NCBI RefSeq assembly: GCF_029338195.1
Contig: NZ_CP119779.1
Span: forward strand, 3,240,794-3,304,793
DNA from: Haloarcula litorea
GTDB lineage: Archaea > Halobacteriota > Halobacteria > Halobacteriales > Haloarculaceae
Length of the DNA: 64,000 bases
Reading direction: 5' to 3'
Positions 45,883 to 55,203 of this stretch are shown one piece after another. Made by a program: the position numbers and the translations under genes. The notes under the pieces were generated by a model that worked only from the letters and a program-made list of their open reading frames with translations, ran no database searches and was not told the origin of the DNA. How positions within the stretch are numbered: position 1 is the stretch's first letter; each line of letters opens with the position of its first letter.

Positions 45883-46245
45883 TCAGCGGAGCTCCTCGAC
45901 CTTGTCGGCGATGTCCTCGACGTCGGCCTCGGCGTCGCCGGCGTCGACGATGGCGGCGGCGGCCGAGCCGACCTCGAGGCCGGCGGCGTGACCGAGGTCG
46001 TCCTGCTGCTCGACGAAGATGAAGGGGACGCCCTTCTCGTCGGCCAGCTCGGGGATGTGCATCACGATCTCCTCGGGCTGGACGTCCTCGGCGACGTAGA
46101 CGAGCTCGGCGGAGCCGCGCTCGACGGCCTTGGTGGTCTCGTTGGTTCCTTTCTTCACGCTGCCTGTGTCTCGTGCGACCTCCAGCGCCTCGAGGGCGTC
46201 GTCCTCGAGGTCGGCCGGAACGTCGAAGTCTACGTATACTGGCAT
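45883..46245 (-). CDS. rpl7ae: Ribosomal protein L7Ae
   Basis: 120 residues from ATG 46245 ([10 protein letters not shown]). The kink-turn recognition face is visible in [14 protein letters not shown], and the back half [20 protein letters not shown] ... [17 protein letters not shown] is standard. It is part of the large subunit and also of box C/D and H/ACA RNPs and RNase P in archaea. It has a strong GGAGGTGA site. The leader holds a box C/D-like fold, the kind of RNA this protein binds. Confidence 0.96.
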   Translation of the reverse strand: MPVYVDFDVPADLEDDALEALEVARDTGSVKKGTNETTKAVERGSAELVYVAEDVQPEEIVMHIPELADEKGVPFIFVEQQDDLGHAAGLEVGSAAAAIVDAGDAEADVEDIADKVEELR

Positions 46246-46267
46246 TTGTGTAGTCACCTCCTGTGCA

Positions 46268-46359
46268 CGGGCTCAGGCTCCCCCGCCGTCGCGGGCGACC
46301 CCGCGGCGCATCACTGGGATGCGCGGAGTCCTGAGAAGGCTGGGAGCATCATCAACCCG
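46268..46359 (-). promoter_or_regulatory. Box C/D (kink-turn)-like leader of rpl7ae
   Basis: In the mRNA sense an outer stem CGGG/CCCG brackets a C-box-like UUGAUGA and a D-box-like CUGA, with an inner stem GCUCCC/GGGAGC. Inside lie two more perfect hairpins, GCGCATC-CCAGT-GATGCGC and CGCGGG-GTCG-CCCGCG. The structure ends 6 nt before GGAGGTGA. L7Ae binds box C/D kink-turns, and translational self-control through such leaders has been reported in other archaea. Spacing of the inner stem is not ideal, so the kink-turn is a prediction. Confidence 0.55.
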
Positions 46360-46393
46360 GCACAGGCTGTACTCCAATCTGTGCCACCCGTGC

Positions 46394-46400
46394 TAAAAAG
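46394..46400 (-). promoter_or_regulatory. TATA box of the L7Ae operon
   Basis: CTTTTTAG in the minus sense. It would place the RNA start near 46370, just ahead of the structured leader, giving a leader of about 125 nt. Confidence 0.5.
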
Positions 46401-46490
46401 CGCTTTCGAAGCCGCGGGCGCGTGCGAGCGGTCCACACGGGCCGCTGTCGGGACCGTCACGCCCATTTGCCACGCCGGCCCACGTCCGGT

Positions 46491-48732
46491 ATGGACCTCG
46501 CGCGGTCGCTGCGGGCGGAGGCGCGCCGGTCGAACGAGCGGCGCGTCCTCGTCCTCGCCGGCGATCCCGATCGGACCCGCAGGCGGGCCGCCGAGGCGCT
46601 CGACGCCGCGGACGTCCCGCGCGAGGGGACGACGCTGCTTGGTCCCGAGGGGGTCCTCGACTGCGAGCGCCACGAGCAGTCGCGCGCGAGCGAACTGCTC
46701 GGCCGGACCCGCACCGCCGTCGTCCTCGACGCCCACGGGGAACTCCGGCCGAACGCGCTCGGAACGGCCGTCGGGGCCGTCGACGGCGGCGGCCTGCTCC
46801 TCGTCCTGACTCCCTCGCTTTCCGAGTGGCCCGAGCGGCGCGACGCCTTCGACGAGACGCTCGCGGTCCCGCCGTTCGGCGTCGACGACGTGACCGGGCA
46901 CTTCCGCCGACGGCTGGTCGAGACGCTGCGGGCACACCGCGGGATCGCGGTCGTCGGCGTCCGGGCCGACGGCGACACCGTCGAGCGGGACGGCCTGACC
47001 GACCCGCCGCCCCGGCTCCCGCGTCGACCGCCGACCGCGCCCGCCGACGCCGCCTTCCGCCCCGAGACCTACGACGCGTGTCTCACGGACGACCAGGTGG
47101 CGGCCGTCCGCGCGTTCGAGACGCTCCGGGAGCCGGACGGGGCGGTCGTCGTCGAGGCCGACCGGGGAGAGGAAGTCCAGCGCCGCCGGCCTCGCGGCCG
47201 CGAACCTCGCGCTGGACGGCCGGGACGTCCTCGTGACCGCGCCGGGGTACCGGAGCGCCGCGGAGCTGTTCGCCCGCGCCGGTGCGTTGTTCGAGACGCT
47301 GGACGTCCCCGTCGTCAGGGACCGCGACGACGCCCCACACGAGCTCCGCGTCGATCGGGAGGGCGGGGGCAGAATCCGGTTCGCGTCTCCCGCCGACGCC
47401 GTCGCCCTGCCGGGCGACCCCGACGTCGTCGTCGTCGACGAGGCGGCCGCGCTCCCGGTCCGCCGACTGGAGTCGCTGCTCGCGGCCCCCGCCGTCGCGT
47501 TCACCACGACCGTCCACGGCTACGAGGGCGCTGGCCGGGGGTTCTCGGTCCGGTTCCGCGACCGCCTCGCCGAGAGCGACCACGAGGTGACCGACGTGAC
47601 GATGACGACGCCGATCCGCTACGCCGACGCCGACCCGGTCGAGGTCTGGGCGTTCCGCGCGCTGTTGCTCGACGCCCGCCCGCCGGCCGACCAGCTGGTG
47701 CGCGACGCCACGCCCGAGTCCGTGCAGTACCGGCGACTCGACAGCGAGGAACTGCTGGGCGACGCGCACCTGCTCCGGGAGGCCTTCGGCCTGCTCGTGC
47801 TGGCCCACTACCGCACCGAGCCGTCGGACCTCGCGCGGCTGCTGGACGCCCCGAACCTCGCGGTCCGCGCGCTGACCGAAAACGGCCACGTCGTCGCCGT
47901 CGCGCTGCTGGCCCGGGAGGGCGGGCTGTCGGCGGCCACGCGGGCGGCGATGTACGAGGGCCAGCGCGTCCGCGGGAACATGGTGCCGGACGTGCTGACG
48001 ACCCAGCTGCGCGACGAGGCGGCCGGCGTCCCGGTCGGCCAGCGGGTCCTGCGCATCGCCACCCACGCCGCCGTGCGCTCGCGCGGGCTCGGTTCCCGAC
48101 TGCTGACCGAGGTCCGCCGGGAGTTCGAAGGCGAGGTCGACTGGCTCGGCGTCGGCTACGGCGCGACCCCCGAGCTGCTGCGGTTCTGGGGGGCCAACGG
48201 CTTCGGGACCGTCCACCTCTCGACCGCCCGGAACGACACCAGCGGCGAGTACTCGGCGGTGATGCTCGATCCCCGCTCCGAGGCGGGCGAGGCGCTGGCA
48301 GCCCGCCACGCCGGCTGGTTCTGCGACCGCGCCGCCGCGGTGCTGTCGGACACGCTCGACGACTGCGACCCCGACGTAGTCCGGGCGACGCTGCGGACGG
48401 TGGACCGGACGCCCGACCTCGACCTCTCGGCCTGGGAGTGGCGGCTCGTCGCCGGGGTCCCCGGGGGCGCGTCGATCCTCGACACGAACCCCGCGCCGTT
48501 CCGGGCGCTCGCGGTCCGCCACCTCGTCGCGCCCGCCGATCCGGACGCCCTCGGCGACCGGGCCGAGCGGCTGCTCGTCCGGAAAGTGCTGCAGGCCCGC
48601 CCCTGGGAGCGTGTCGCCGACGAACTGGGGTTCGTCTCCCGCCGGCAGTGTATGCGCGCCCTGGGAGACGCCGTCGAAACGTTGACCCGCCTGTACGGCG
48701 ATGCGTGGGTACAGGAGGAACTCGACCGCTTC
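46491..48732 (+). pseudogene. tmcA: tRNA(Met) cytidine acetyltransferase TmcA, frameshifted in this sequence
   Basis: The N-terminal part (MDLARSLRAEARRSNERR... to VVVEADRG) and the rest (ALDGRDVLVTAPGYRSAAEL..., helicase-like DEAA, then a GNAT domain with RIATHAAVRSRGLGSRLL) lie in two frames. The break falls inside the Walker A at about 47163-47175. GACCGGGGAGAGGAAG would read DRGRGKS if one G were added to each of two G runs. TmcA makes N4-acetylcytidine in tRNA and, in archaea, rRNA. The gene is otherwise full length. The downstream frame runs without a stop into a DUF456 region. Confidence 0.88.
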
Positions 48733-49215
48733 ACGATCCCCGAACTCGTCCTCGTCGCCCTCGCGTTCCTGTTGCTCGTCGCGGGCGTCGCCGGCAGTCT
48801 CGTCCCGCAGGTGCCCGGCGCGCCGCTGTCCGTCGCGGGCGTGCTCGTCTACTGGTGGGCCACCGGCGAGCCCGGCACCGTCCTGCTGGTCGTGCTGGTG
48901 CTGATCGGCGTCCTGACGTGGGTCGTCGACTTCGTCGGGGGCGCGGTCGCGGCCCGCGTCGGCGGCGCGTCGAACCTGACGGCCGTCGTCGCCGGCCTCG
49001 TCGGCCTCGTCCTGTTCTTCGTGACGGGGCCGCTGGGGATCATCCTCGGCGTCACCGCGACCGTCTTCGCCGTGGAGTTCTACCGCCAGCAGGACGCGAG
49101 GAAGGGGCTGAAGGCGGCGCTGGTGACCACCGCCGGGATGCTCGCCTCCGGGGTCGTGCAGGCGCTCCTGACCGGCTCCATCTTAGTGGCGATGGTCGGC
49201 GTCGCGCTGCTATGA
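48733..49215 (+). CDS. DUF456 membrane protein, in frame with tmcA
   Basis: About 160 residues with four to five membrane helices (IPELVLVALAFLLLVAG, VPGAPLSVAGVLVYWW, VLLVVLVLIGVLTWVVDFVGGAVAARVGG and two later ones), the DUF456 pattern. No stop separates it from the TmcA C-terminus, and no start codon lies at the expected place: the codon before IPEL is ACG. Either it is a real fusion or the junction is damaged. The function is unknown. Its stop overlaps the next ATG (ATGA). Confidence 0.7.
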   Translation, partial: TIPELVLVALAFLLLVAGVAGSLVPQVPGAPLSVAGVLVYWWATGEPGTVLLVVLVLIGVLTWVVDFVGGAVAARVGGASNLTAVVAGLVGLVLFFVTGPLGIILGVTATVFAVEFYRQQDARKGLKAALVTTAGMLASGVVQALLTGSILVAMVGVALL

Positions 49216-50102
49216 CGGTCTGTGAGGAAGAGGGCTGCGAGAACGAGGCGGCGGTGGAGCTGCACGTGCCGTGGCGGGCGAACCTCGTGGTCTGCCCGGG
49301 TCACGCCCGCGTCTGGGCTCGGAAGGACGGCGTGGTTCCGGAACCCCTGGACGGCCACGAGGACGAGTGGCCCTGAGTTCCCGGGCCATCATCGTCTCGT
49401 CGACGTACTCGTCGCCGAACTTGTAGTGGTCCTCGCGGACGGCCTCGATCTCCCAGCCGTGGTCCTCGAGGAACTCGATGGCCGCCCCGTTGGTCGCCGG
49501 GATCGAGTTGTACAGTTTCTCGTAGCCGTGTTCGTCGGCCCACTCCGTGCCCCGTTCCAGCAGCCGTTCGCCGATCCCCTGCCCGCGGTACTGGACGAGC
49601 ACGCCCAGCGTCAACTGTGCGGTGTGGCTCAGCTTCTCGGTCTCGGGGTGTTCGAGGTGGACCCAGCCGACCACGTCGTCGTCGACGCAGGCCACGAAGA
49701 AGATGCGCGACTCCACGTCGTTGTGCCGGAGCAGGACCCCTCGGAGTCGATGATGTCGGCCACCGTCTCCGCGTCGACGTACTCCCCGCTGCCGATCGCG
49801 GCCCGGATGGCCCCGACCAGCCCGGTCAGGTCCTCCTGGCGGGCCTGCCGGATGGTGAACTCCACGGACTCGGTCTCGAAGGCCTCCTCGCCGGGGTCCT
49901 CGTACGCGACCCTGAGTTCGTCCCCGTCCCGCTCCAGCATCCCGTCGCGCTGGAGGATCGCCACGTGGTGGCCGAAGGGCCGTGGCTCGATGTTGAGCGC
50001 GCGCCGGACCTCGTCGGCCGACGCCGTCCCGTGTGACTCGACGTAGTCGTAGATGTCGCGGCGGTCCGTGTGGTCGAACTGCAGTGGTTCCGTCAGCTCC
50101 AT
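49210..50102 (-). pseudogene. HTH-GNAT acetyltransferase, frameshifted in this sequence
   Basis: Starts at ATG 50102 (MELTEPLQFDHTDRRDIYDYVESHGTAS...) with a winged-helix-like N-terminus, then a GNAT domain. The frame breaks near 49737-49740 in a C run (GAGGGGTCC where GAGGGGGTCC is expected). After the shift the acetyl-CoA motif region reads LTLGVLVQYRGQGIGERLLERG and ends near ETMMARELR. Beyond that the frame continues antisense to the zinc protein for about 55 residues with no conserved look, so the true stop is probably near 49377. The substrate is unknown. Confidence 0.75.
49212..49376 (+). CDS. 54-residue Cys/His protein
   Basis: It begins MTVCEEEGCENEAAVELHV and later has VVCPGHARVWARK. 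Four ligands (three Cys and one His) could bind one zinc. The start overlaps the DUF456 stop (ATGA), so it is coupled. It is a small haloarchaeal-type zinc protein of unknown role. Confidence 0.65.
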   Translation: MTVCEEEGCENEAAVELHVPWRANLVVCPGHARVWARKDGVVPEPLDGHEDEWP

Positions 50103-50171
50103 GTGTGATGTTACCACGACACTGCATATAGGGTTTGTCACTATCGTCCGGTTACTTTCGGAAGACGACCC

Positions 50172-50531
50172 CTACCGGTCGGGAACGCCGGTGAGCACGG
50201 TCGCGACGTCGCGGACGTCGTGGGTGTCGACGAGCAGTTCGGCGGCGGTGCGGATGGAGAACTCCCCGTCGAGGTCGACGCCGTAACAGGCGGCGTACAG
50301 TTCGAGCCACCGGTTCAGCGTCGCCTCCAGGCGGTCGAACTCCGACTCGCCGAAGCGGGCCCAGGTGTCGCCGGTCCGGGCCTCGCAGTACAGCGACACC
50401 GTCGGGCCGACACCCTCGCGGAGCAGTTCCAGCGCGCGCTCCTCGTCGGGCGGGTCCGGGTCCAGCGACTCCGCCCGCTCGTCGGCCCGCCGCTCCAGCG
50501 CCCGGATGCGGTCGTGGAACTGGTGGCTCAC
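50172..50531 (-). CDS. Conserved haloarchaeal protein beside fixCX
   Basis: 119 residues, mainly helical. An N-terminal coiled segment (FHDRIRALERRADERAES) is followed by a domain containing SLYCEARTGDTWARFGESEFDRLEATLNRWLELYAACYG. I do not recognise a family. It starts 6 bp after the FixCX stop on the same strand, so it probably belongs to the ETF operon. No metal or nucleotide motif is visible. Confidence 0.65.
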   Translation of the reverse strand: MSHQFHDRIRALERRADERAESLDPDPPDEERALELLREGVGPTVSLYCEARTGDTWARFGESEFDRLEATLNRWLELYAACYGVDLDGEFSIRTAAELLVDTHDVRDVATVLTGVPDR

Positions 50532-50537
50532 CGCCGC

Positions 50538-52196
50538 TCACCCCTGCTCGAACTCGACGCCCTTCCCGCCGGCGGGGTGATCCCAGTCCGTGTCGGCGAC
50601 GACCGCACAGGTGCCACACTCGACGCAGGGCTGGGTGTCGAGGCTGACGAGGTGCTCCTCGTGGCCGTTCGTCTCGACCATCTCGTCGCGGTAACAGCCC
50701 CCGCCGAAGTCCTTGGCGCTGACCGGACAGGCCGTGACCGCGGTGCCCGACGCCTCGAAGGAGTTGTCAAGCAGCTGAATGTGTGGCTCGCCCACGTCGT
50801 AGGTCAGGTCGCCGATGCGGTCGTCCAGCTCCGGCGGCTCCACGCGGTTCTCGTCGGTGACCCGCTCGCCGAGTTCCTCGGCGATGACCGTCGGCAGCGT
50901 CACGTACGGCAGCTTGGTGTCCGGGATCATCGAGACCAGCGTCGGCGAGTTGTACGCGCGCTCGGCGAGGCCGCCGAGGTTCCGGACGGCGAACCGACCG
51001 ACCGCCGACTCCGCCAGCGTGTTCGTGACGTCGTCGATCGGGCCGACCTCGCCGAGCTTCCCGACCACGTCGTAGCCGGTCGGTCGGAGCTTGTCCATCA
51101 CGCCCTCGTCGTGGAGTTTGCGCTCGTAGTACTCGCCGGCGCTGTGAGGGTCGCCCCGCGATCGAGCCTCGACGAACGCCTCCGCGGCCAGCGCCCCCGC
51201 GGTGACGGCGTGGTTCATCCCCTTGATGATCGGCCCCTGGGCCTGCATCTGCCCGGCGGCGTCGCCGACCAGTACCAGCCGGTCCCTGTGTGGCGACTCG
51301 TGGGCCACCTTCTTCGAGTCGGGGACGAGCTTGGCGCTGTACTCCAGTTCGCGGTAGTCGTCGCCGAGCCACTGGGCCAGCAGCGGGTGGGTCAGCAGGC
51401 TGTCGAGCAGCTCCTGGGGCTCGGCGCGCTCGTCGGCGATGGAGTCGAGGTGAAAGACCGTGCCGATCGAGAGCGACGCCTCGTTGGTGTAGAGGAACCC
51501 CCCGCCCCGAACGCCGTCGAACAGGTCCCCCGAGAACAGGTGGGCGACGCCCTCGTCGTCGTCGACGTCGAACCGCTCGTTGACGAGGTCGGGGTCCATC
51601 TCCGCGACGGCCTTGACGCCCTGGAACCACTCCTCGGGGTCCTCCCAGTCCATCAGGCCGGCGTCCCGCGCCAGCTCGGAGTTGACGCCGTCGGCCGCGA
51701 CGACGAGGTCCGCCTCGATCGGATCGATCTCCTCACAGGTGACGCCGACGATCTCGCCTTTCTCCCGGAGCAGGCCGGTGGCGTGGACCTCCGTCAGCAG
51801 GCCGCCGCCGGTCTCGCGGGTCAGCTCGTGGACCCGCCGGGCGAGCCAGGAGTCCATCTTCCGGCGGAGCACCGAATCGGCCCACTCCGTGTCGTGGTGG
51901 TGGAGGTCGCCGATGTCGAAGGTCTTCACCTTGTCCCCGGCGATGTTGTGGATGTAGTTCTCCGTCGCGGGCCGCTCCGTGGCCTCCTCGCGGAAGTCCG
52001 GGAACAGGCCGTCGATGGTGTAGGGGGCGGACTCCTCGGCGTAGATGAGCCCGCCGGAGACGTTCTTCGAGCCGGCGTCGACCCCCCGTTCGAGGACGAG
52101 TGTCTCGACACCGTTGTTGGCGAGCGTCGCCGCCGCCGCGGCCCCGCCGGGGCCACAGCCGACGACGACGGCCTCGTAGTGCTCGTGGTCAGTCAT
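50538..52196 (-). CDS. fixC: ETF:quinone oxidoreductase FixC fused to a FixX-type ferredoxin
   Basis: 552 residues from ATG 52196. The FAD-binding start is VVVGCGPGGAAAAATLANNG, with the flavin motif DLVVAADGVNS and the second GDAAG motif in LVLVGDAAGQMQ. The last 65 residues carry a Cys set CPVSAKDF ... CVECGTC that would hold one [4Fe-4S] cluster, as in FixX. So one chain covers what many bacteria split between FixC and FixX, as mitochondrial ETF-QO does. It accepts electrons from EtfAB and reduces quinone at the membrane. It overlaps etfA by 8 bp. Confidence 0.92.
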   Translation of the reverse strand: MTDHEHYEAVVVGCGPGGAAAAATLANNGVETLVLERGVDAGSKNVSGGLIYAEESAPYTIDGLFPDFREEATERPATENYIHNIAGDKVKTFDIGDLHHHDTEWADSVLRRKMDSWLARRVHELTRETGGGLLTEVHATGLLREKGEIVGVTCEEIDPIEADLVVAADGVNSELARDAGLMDWEDPEEWFQGVKAVAEMDPDLVNERFDVDDDEGVAHLFSGDLFDGVRGGGFLYTNEASLSIGTVFHLDSIADERAEPQELLDSLLTHPLLAQWLGDDYRELEYSAKLVPDSKKVAHESPHRDRLVLVGDAAGQMQAQGPIIKGMNHAVTAGALAAEAFVEARSRGDPHSAGEYYERKLHDEGVMDKLRPTGYDVVGKLGEVGPIDDVTNTLAESAVGRFAVRNLGGLAERAYNSPTLVSMIPDTKLPYVTLPTVIAEELGERVTDENRVEPPELDDRIGDLTYDVGEPHIQLLDNSFEASGTAVTACPVSAKDFGGGCYRDEMVETNGHEEHLVSLDTQPCVECGTCAVVADTDWDHPAGGKGVEFEQG

Positions 52197-53844
52197 CGCT
52201 GACCTCCCCCATCGCCGCGGCGAGTTCACCCTGCTCGACGGCCTCGGTCAGGCGGGGCAGGACCTCGAACAGATCGCCCTGGACGAAGTAGTCCGAGAAG
52301 TCCCGGATGTCGGCCTCCGGGTCGGTGTTGACGGCGATGATCGTGTCGGACTCGTCGCAGCCGACCTTGTGCTGGATGGCCCCGGAGATGCCCGCCGCGA
52401 TGTAGACGTCTGGCTCGACCTCCTGACCTGACTCGCCGATCTGTCGCTCCTCGGAGACGTACTGCTCGACGTGGCCGTCGAAGGCGTACGAGGAGGTGAT
52501 GACCCCGCGCGAGAGCCCGAGGTCCGCGTCCTCGAAGGCGTCGACGAGGTCCAGCGCCAGTTCGATCCCCTCCGTCGGGTCGTCGCCGATGCCGCGCCCG
52601 ACCGCCACGACCACGTCGTTGCCGGTGAGGTCGACCCCGCCCGAGAGCCGGTCGTGCTCCGTGACGTCGACCTGGAACCAGTCCTCGTCCAGGTCCATCT
52701 CGTAGTCGACGACCTCGGCCTCGCGTTCGGGGTCCGGGTCCGGGAGGTCGAAACTGCCCGGGATGACCGACGCGCCCTGCGGGTGGAAGTCCCGGTTGGG
52801 CTTGTCGATACAGAGGATCGTCGAGTACTCGAACCCGGAGAAGTCCGGCCGCTTCATGTGGAGGACGCGCTCGAACTCCTTCTTGTCGCCGGCCTCGCCG
52901 ACCTTCGCGGGGTTCGAGATCATCTCGTTCTCGATGTACAGCCCCGAGCAGTCCGAGGCCAGCCCGGAGTCGAGCGCCCCCTGCACGAGTGCCGAGAGGT
53001 CCCGGCCGTTGTTCGTCGCGGGGAACAGCGTGTAGCGTGGCTCGTGGTAGTCCTTCCAGTCGACCTCCTCGTGGCCCTCGCTCGCGAGGTCCCCGCCGGC
53101 CCGCATCATGTCCACGACGATCTCGGTGTAGGGCGTGTGCCGGAAGCGTTCGAGACGGTCGTCCTCGTGGGTGACGACGAGGTCCGCGCCGTACGCGATC
53201 ACGTCCTCGACGTGCTCGCTGGCCTCGTCGCCGACGAGGACGGCCACGACCCGCTCGTCCTCGTCGTAGTCGTCGTTGTACTCGTCCATCAGCCGGCGGG
53301 CCTTCCCGAGCATCTCCTTCGAGACGTCGATCAGTTCTCCGGCCTGGGTCTCGCAGTAGACCCACATGTCGCGGTACTCCGCGCCCGCGGTCCCCTCGAC
53401 CCACCGCTTGTCGCTGGTCGGGTGGTCGAGCTCGGGGTACTTCTCCTCCGGCGGGACGTACTCGACCTCTTCGCCGTCGTCCTCGCTGCCCTCGACGGAC
53501 TCGATGCGGTTCTCGATCTGCGTGATGGCCGACGATCGGTCCTCGCCCTCGCGTTCGCGTTCGAGGACGTCCCGGAGCACGTCCGGGTCGTCGACGTCCC
53601 GGACCATGTTCGCGATGTCCGCGACCGTCAGCTCCGACAGGTCGACCGTCGACGGGTCGATCCCGTCGTCGTCCTCGGCCGCGAGCTTGTCCATCCGGTC
53701 CTCGATGAGCGTCTTGACCGGGGCGCGGTCCTCGCCCTCCTCCTCCAGTCGCAGCATCTCGCGGAGTTCGTCGGCGTCGTCGACGTCCTTGATCTTCGGT
53801 CCCAGTTCGGCGATCTCGTGTTCCGTCGGGTCGATCTCTGGCAT
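52189..53844 (-). CDS. etfA: ETF alpha subunit with N-terminal repeat extension
   Basis: 551 residues, much longer than the usual 320. The C-terminal 400 residues are EtfA: the N-domain, the FAD-binding segment SRGVITSSYAFDGHVEQYVSEERQIGESGQEVEPDVYIAAGISGAIQHKVG, and the C-domain. Residues 1-130 are an extra helical part with two copies of a motif DVDD-D-LR--L--E-EGEDR (about 20-54 and 84-118). The extension may mediate protein contacts. It forms the flavin carrier with EtfB, encoded just upstream. Confidence 0.93.
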   Translation of the reverse strand: MPEIDPTEHEIAELGPKIKDVDDADELREMLRLEEEGEDRAPVKTLIEDRMDKLAAEDDDGIDPSTVDLSELTVADIANMVRDVDDPDVLRDVLEREREGEDRSSAITQIENRIESVEGSEDDGEEVEYVPPEEKYPELDHPTSDKRWVEGTAGAEYRDMWVYCETQAGELIDVSKEMLGKARRLMDEYNDDYDEDERVVAVLVGDEASEHVEDVIAYGADLVVTHEDDRLERFRHTPYTEIVVDMMRAGGDLASEGHEEVDWKDYHEPRYTLFPATNNGRDLSALVQGALDSGLASDCSGLYIENEMISNPAKVGEAGDKKEFERVLHMKRPDFSGFEYSTILCIDKPNRDFHPQGASVIPGSFDLPDPDPEREAEVVDYEMDLDEDWFQVDVTEHDRLSGGVDLTGNDVVVAVGRGIGDDPTEGIELALDLVDAFEDADLGLSRGVITSSYAFDGHVEQYVSEERQIGESGQEVEPDVYIAAGISGAIQHKVGCDESDTIIAVNTDPEADIRDFSDYFVQGDLFEVLPRLTEAVEQGELAAAMGEVSDD

Positions 53845-53846
53845 TG

Positions 53847-54701
53847 TCAGTCACCCGCCGCGTACGGCGTGAGTTCGTCGAGCAGCGGTTCCATCTCGGC
53901 CTCGTCGTCGGCGTCGATCATCGTGGCCTCCCGTTCGGAGGGGGCCTTCGGGATGGGGTCGACGCCGGCGACGATGGTCGGCGAGCCGTCCAGCCCGATG
54001 TAGTCCGGGTCGAGGTTCAGGTCCTCGTGGTCCCAGACGGTGAGGTGGTCCTCGTACGCCTCGGCCCGCTCCTGTGTCTGTTCGCGCAGGTCCTTGTGTT
54101 CGAGGCGGTGGCTCGCTTTCCGGTAGGTCGGCTCGAACTCCGGGTCGGCGACGACGAAACAGGGCAGCGGGGCCTCGACGGTCTCGATCTCCGAGACGTC
54201 GCCCTCGACGAGCCGTTTGGCCCGCAGGCGGCCCTCGTCGACGTCGACGTCCAGCGAGACCACGTGGGTCACGATGGGCCAGCCCAGGCAGTAGGCCGTC
54301 TGTGGCCCGGTGTGGCCCGTCTCCCCGTCGGCCGTCTTGAACCCCGCGAACACGATGTCCGGCCGCTCGTCGAGGTTCTCGATGCCGGTGGCGACGGTCA
54401 TCGCCGTCGCCCACGTGTCGGCCGCCCCCATCTCCCGGTCAGAGAGGAGATAGAGGTCGTCGGCGTAGACGTCGCGCATCCCCTCCTGGAGGACTTCCTG
54501 ATACCCCGGCGGCCCCATACTCATCAGCGAGACGTGCCCGCCGTTTCGCACCCGGGTCTGGAACGCCGCCCGGAGCGCGTGCTTGTCGTTGGGGTTCATC
54601 ACGGTCGGTGTCTTCCCCCGTTCGAGGTGCCCGTCCTCGTCGAAGGACACCTGTCCCTCCCGGAAGTCCGGGACGCCCTTGGTGAGTGCTAGTGTATGCA
54701 T
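53847..54701 (-). CDS. etfB: ETF beta subunit
   Basis: 284 residues from ATG 54701 (MHTLALTKGVPDF). The AMP-binding part includes VMNPNDKHALRAAFQTR and FAGFKTADGETGHTGPQTAYCLGWP. It is the first gene of etfB-etfA-fixCX-small ORF, all in tight order. A TATA-like ACATTTATG sits at about 54746-54754 upstream. EtfAB takes electrons from acyl-CoA or other dehydrogenases. Confidence 0.94.
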   Translation of the reverse strand: MHTLALTKGVPDFREGQVSFDEDGHLERGKTPTVMNPNDKHALRAAFQTRVRNGGHVSLMSMGPPGYQEVLQEGMRDVYADDLYLLSDREMGAADTWATAMTVATGIENLDERPDIVFAGFKTADGETGHTGPQTAYCLGWPIVTHVVSLDVDVDEGRLRAKRLVEGDVSEIETVEAPLPCFVVADPEFEPTYRKASHRLEHKDLREQTQERAEAYEDHLTVWDHEDLNLDPDYIGLDGSPTIVAGVDPIPKAPSEREATMIDADDEAEMEPLLDELTPYAAGD

Positions 54702-54824
54702 TTCTGTCACGCCCTCTGTCAACGTACCACACGACGGCGGGACATAAATGTATGTTCAGCGTAACGACTCGGGGCGGTTCCGGTACGCTCCTCTCACCCG
54801 GAGAGGGACGGGCCGGCGTGGCCC

Positions 54825-55160
<336 letters not shown>

Positions 55161-55203
55161 CTAACACCACTCACCCACGGCACTTAAATTTTCGAACGGC
55201 GAG

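Noticed and set aside
46268..46359. Stand-alone box C/D guide sRNA
   Set aside because: The C and D boxes are about 70 nt apart with hairpins between them instead of two guide segments, and the element sits just before the L7Ae ribosome-binding site. A regulatory leader is more likely, though not proven.
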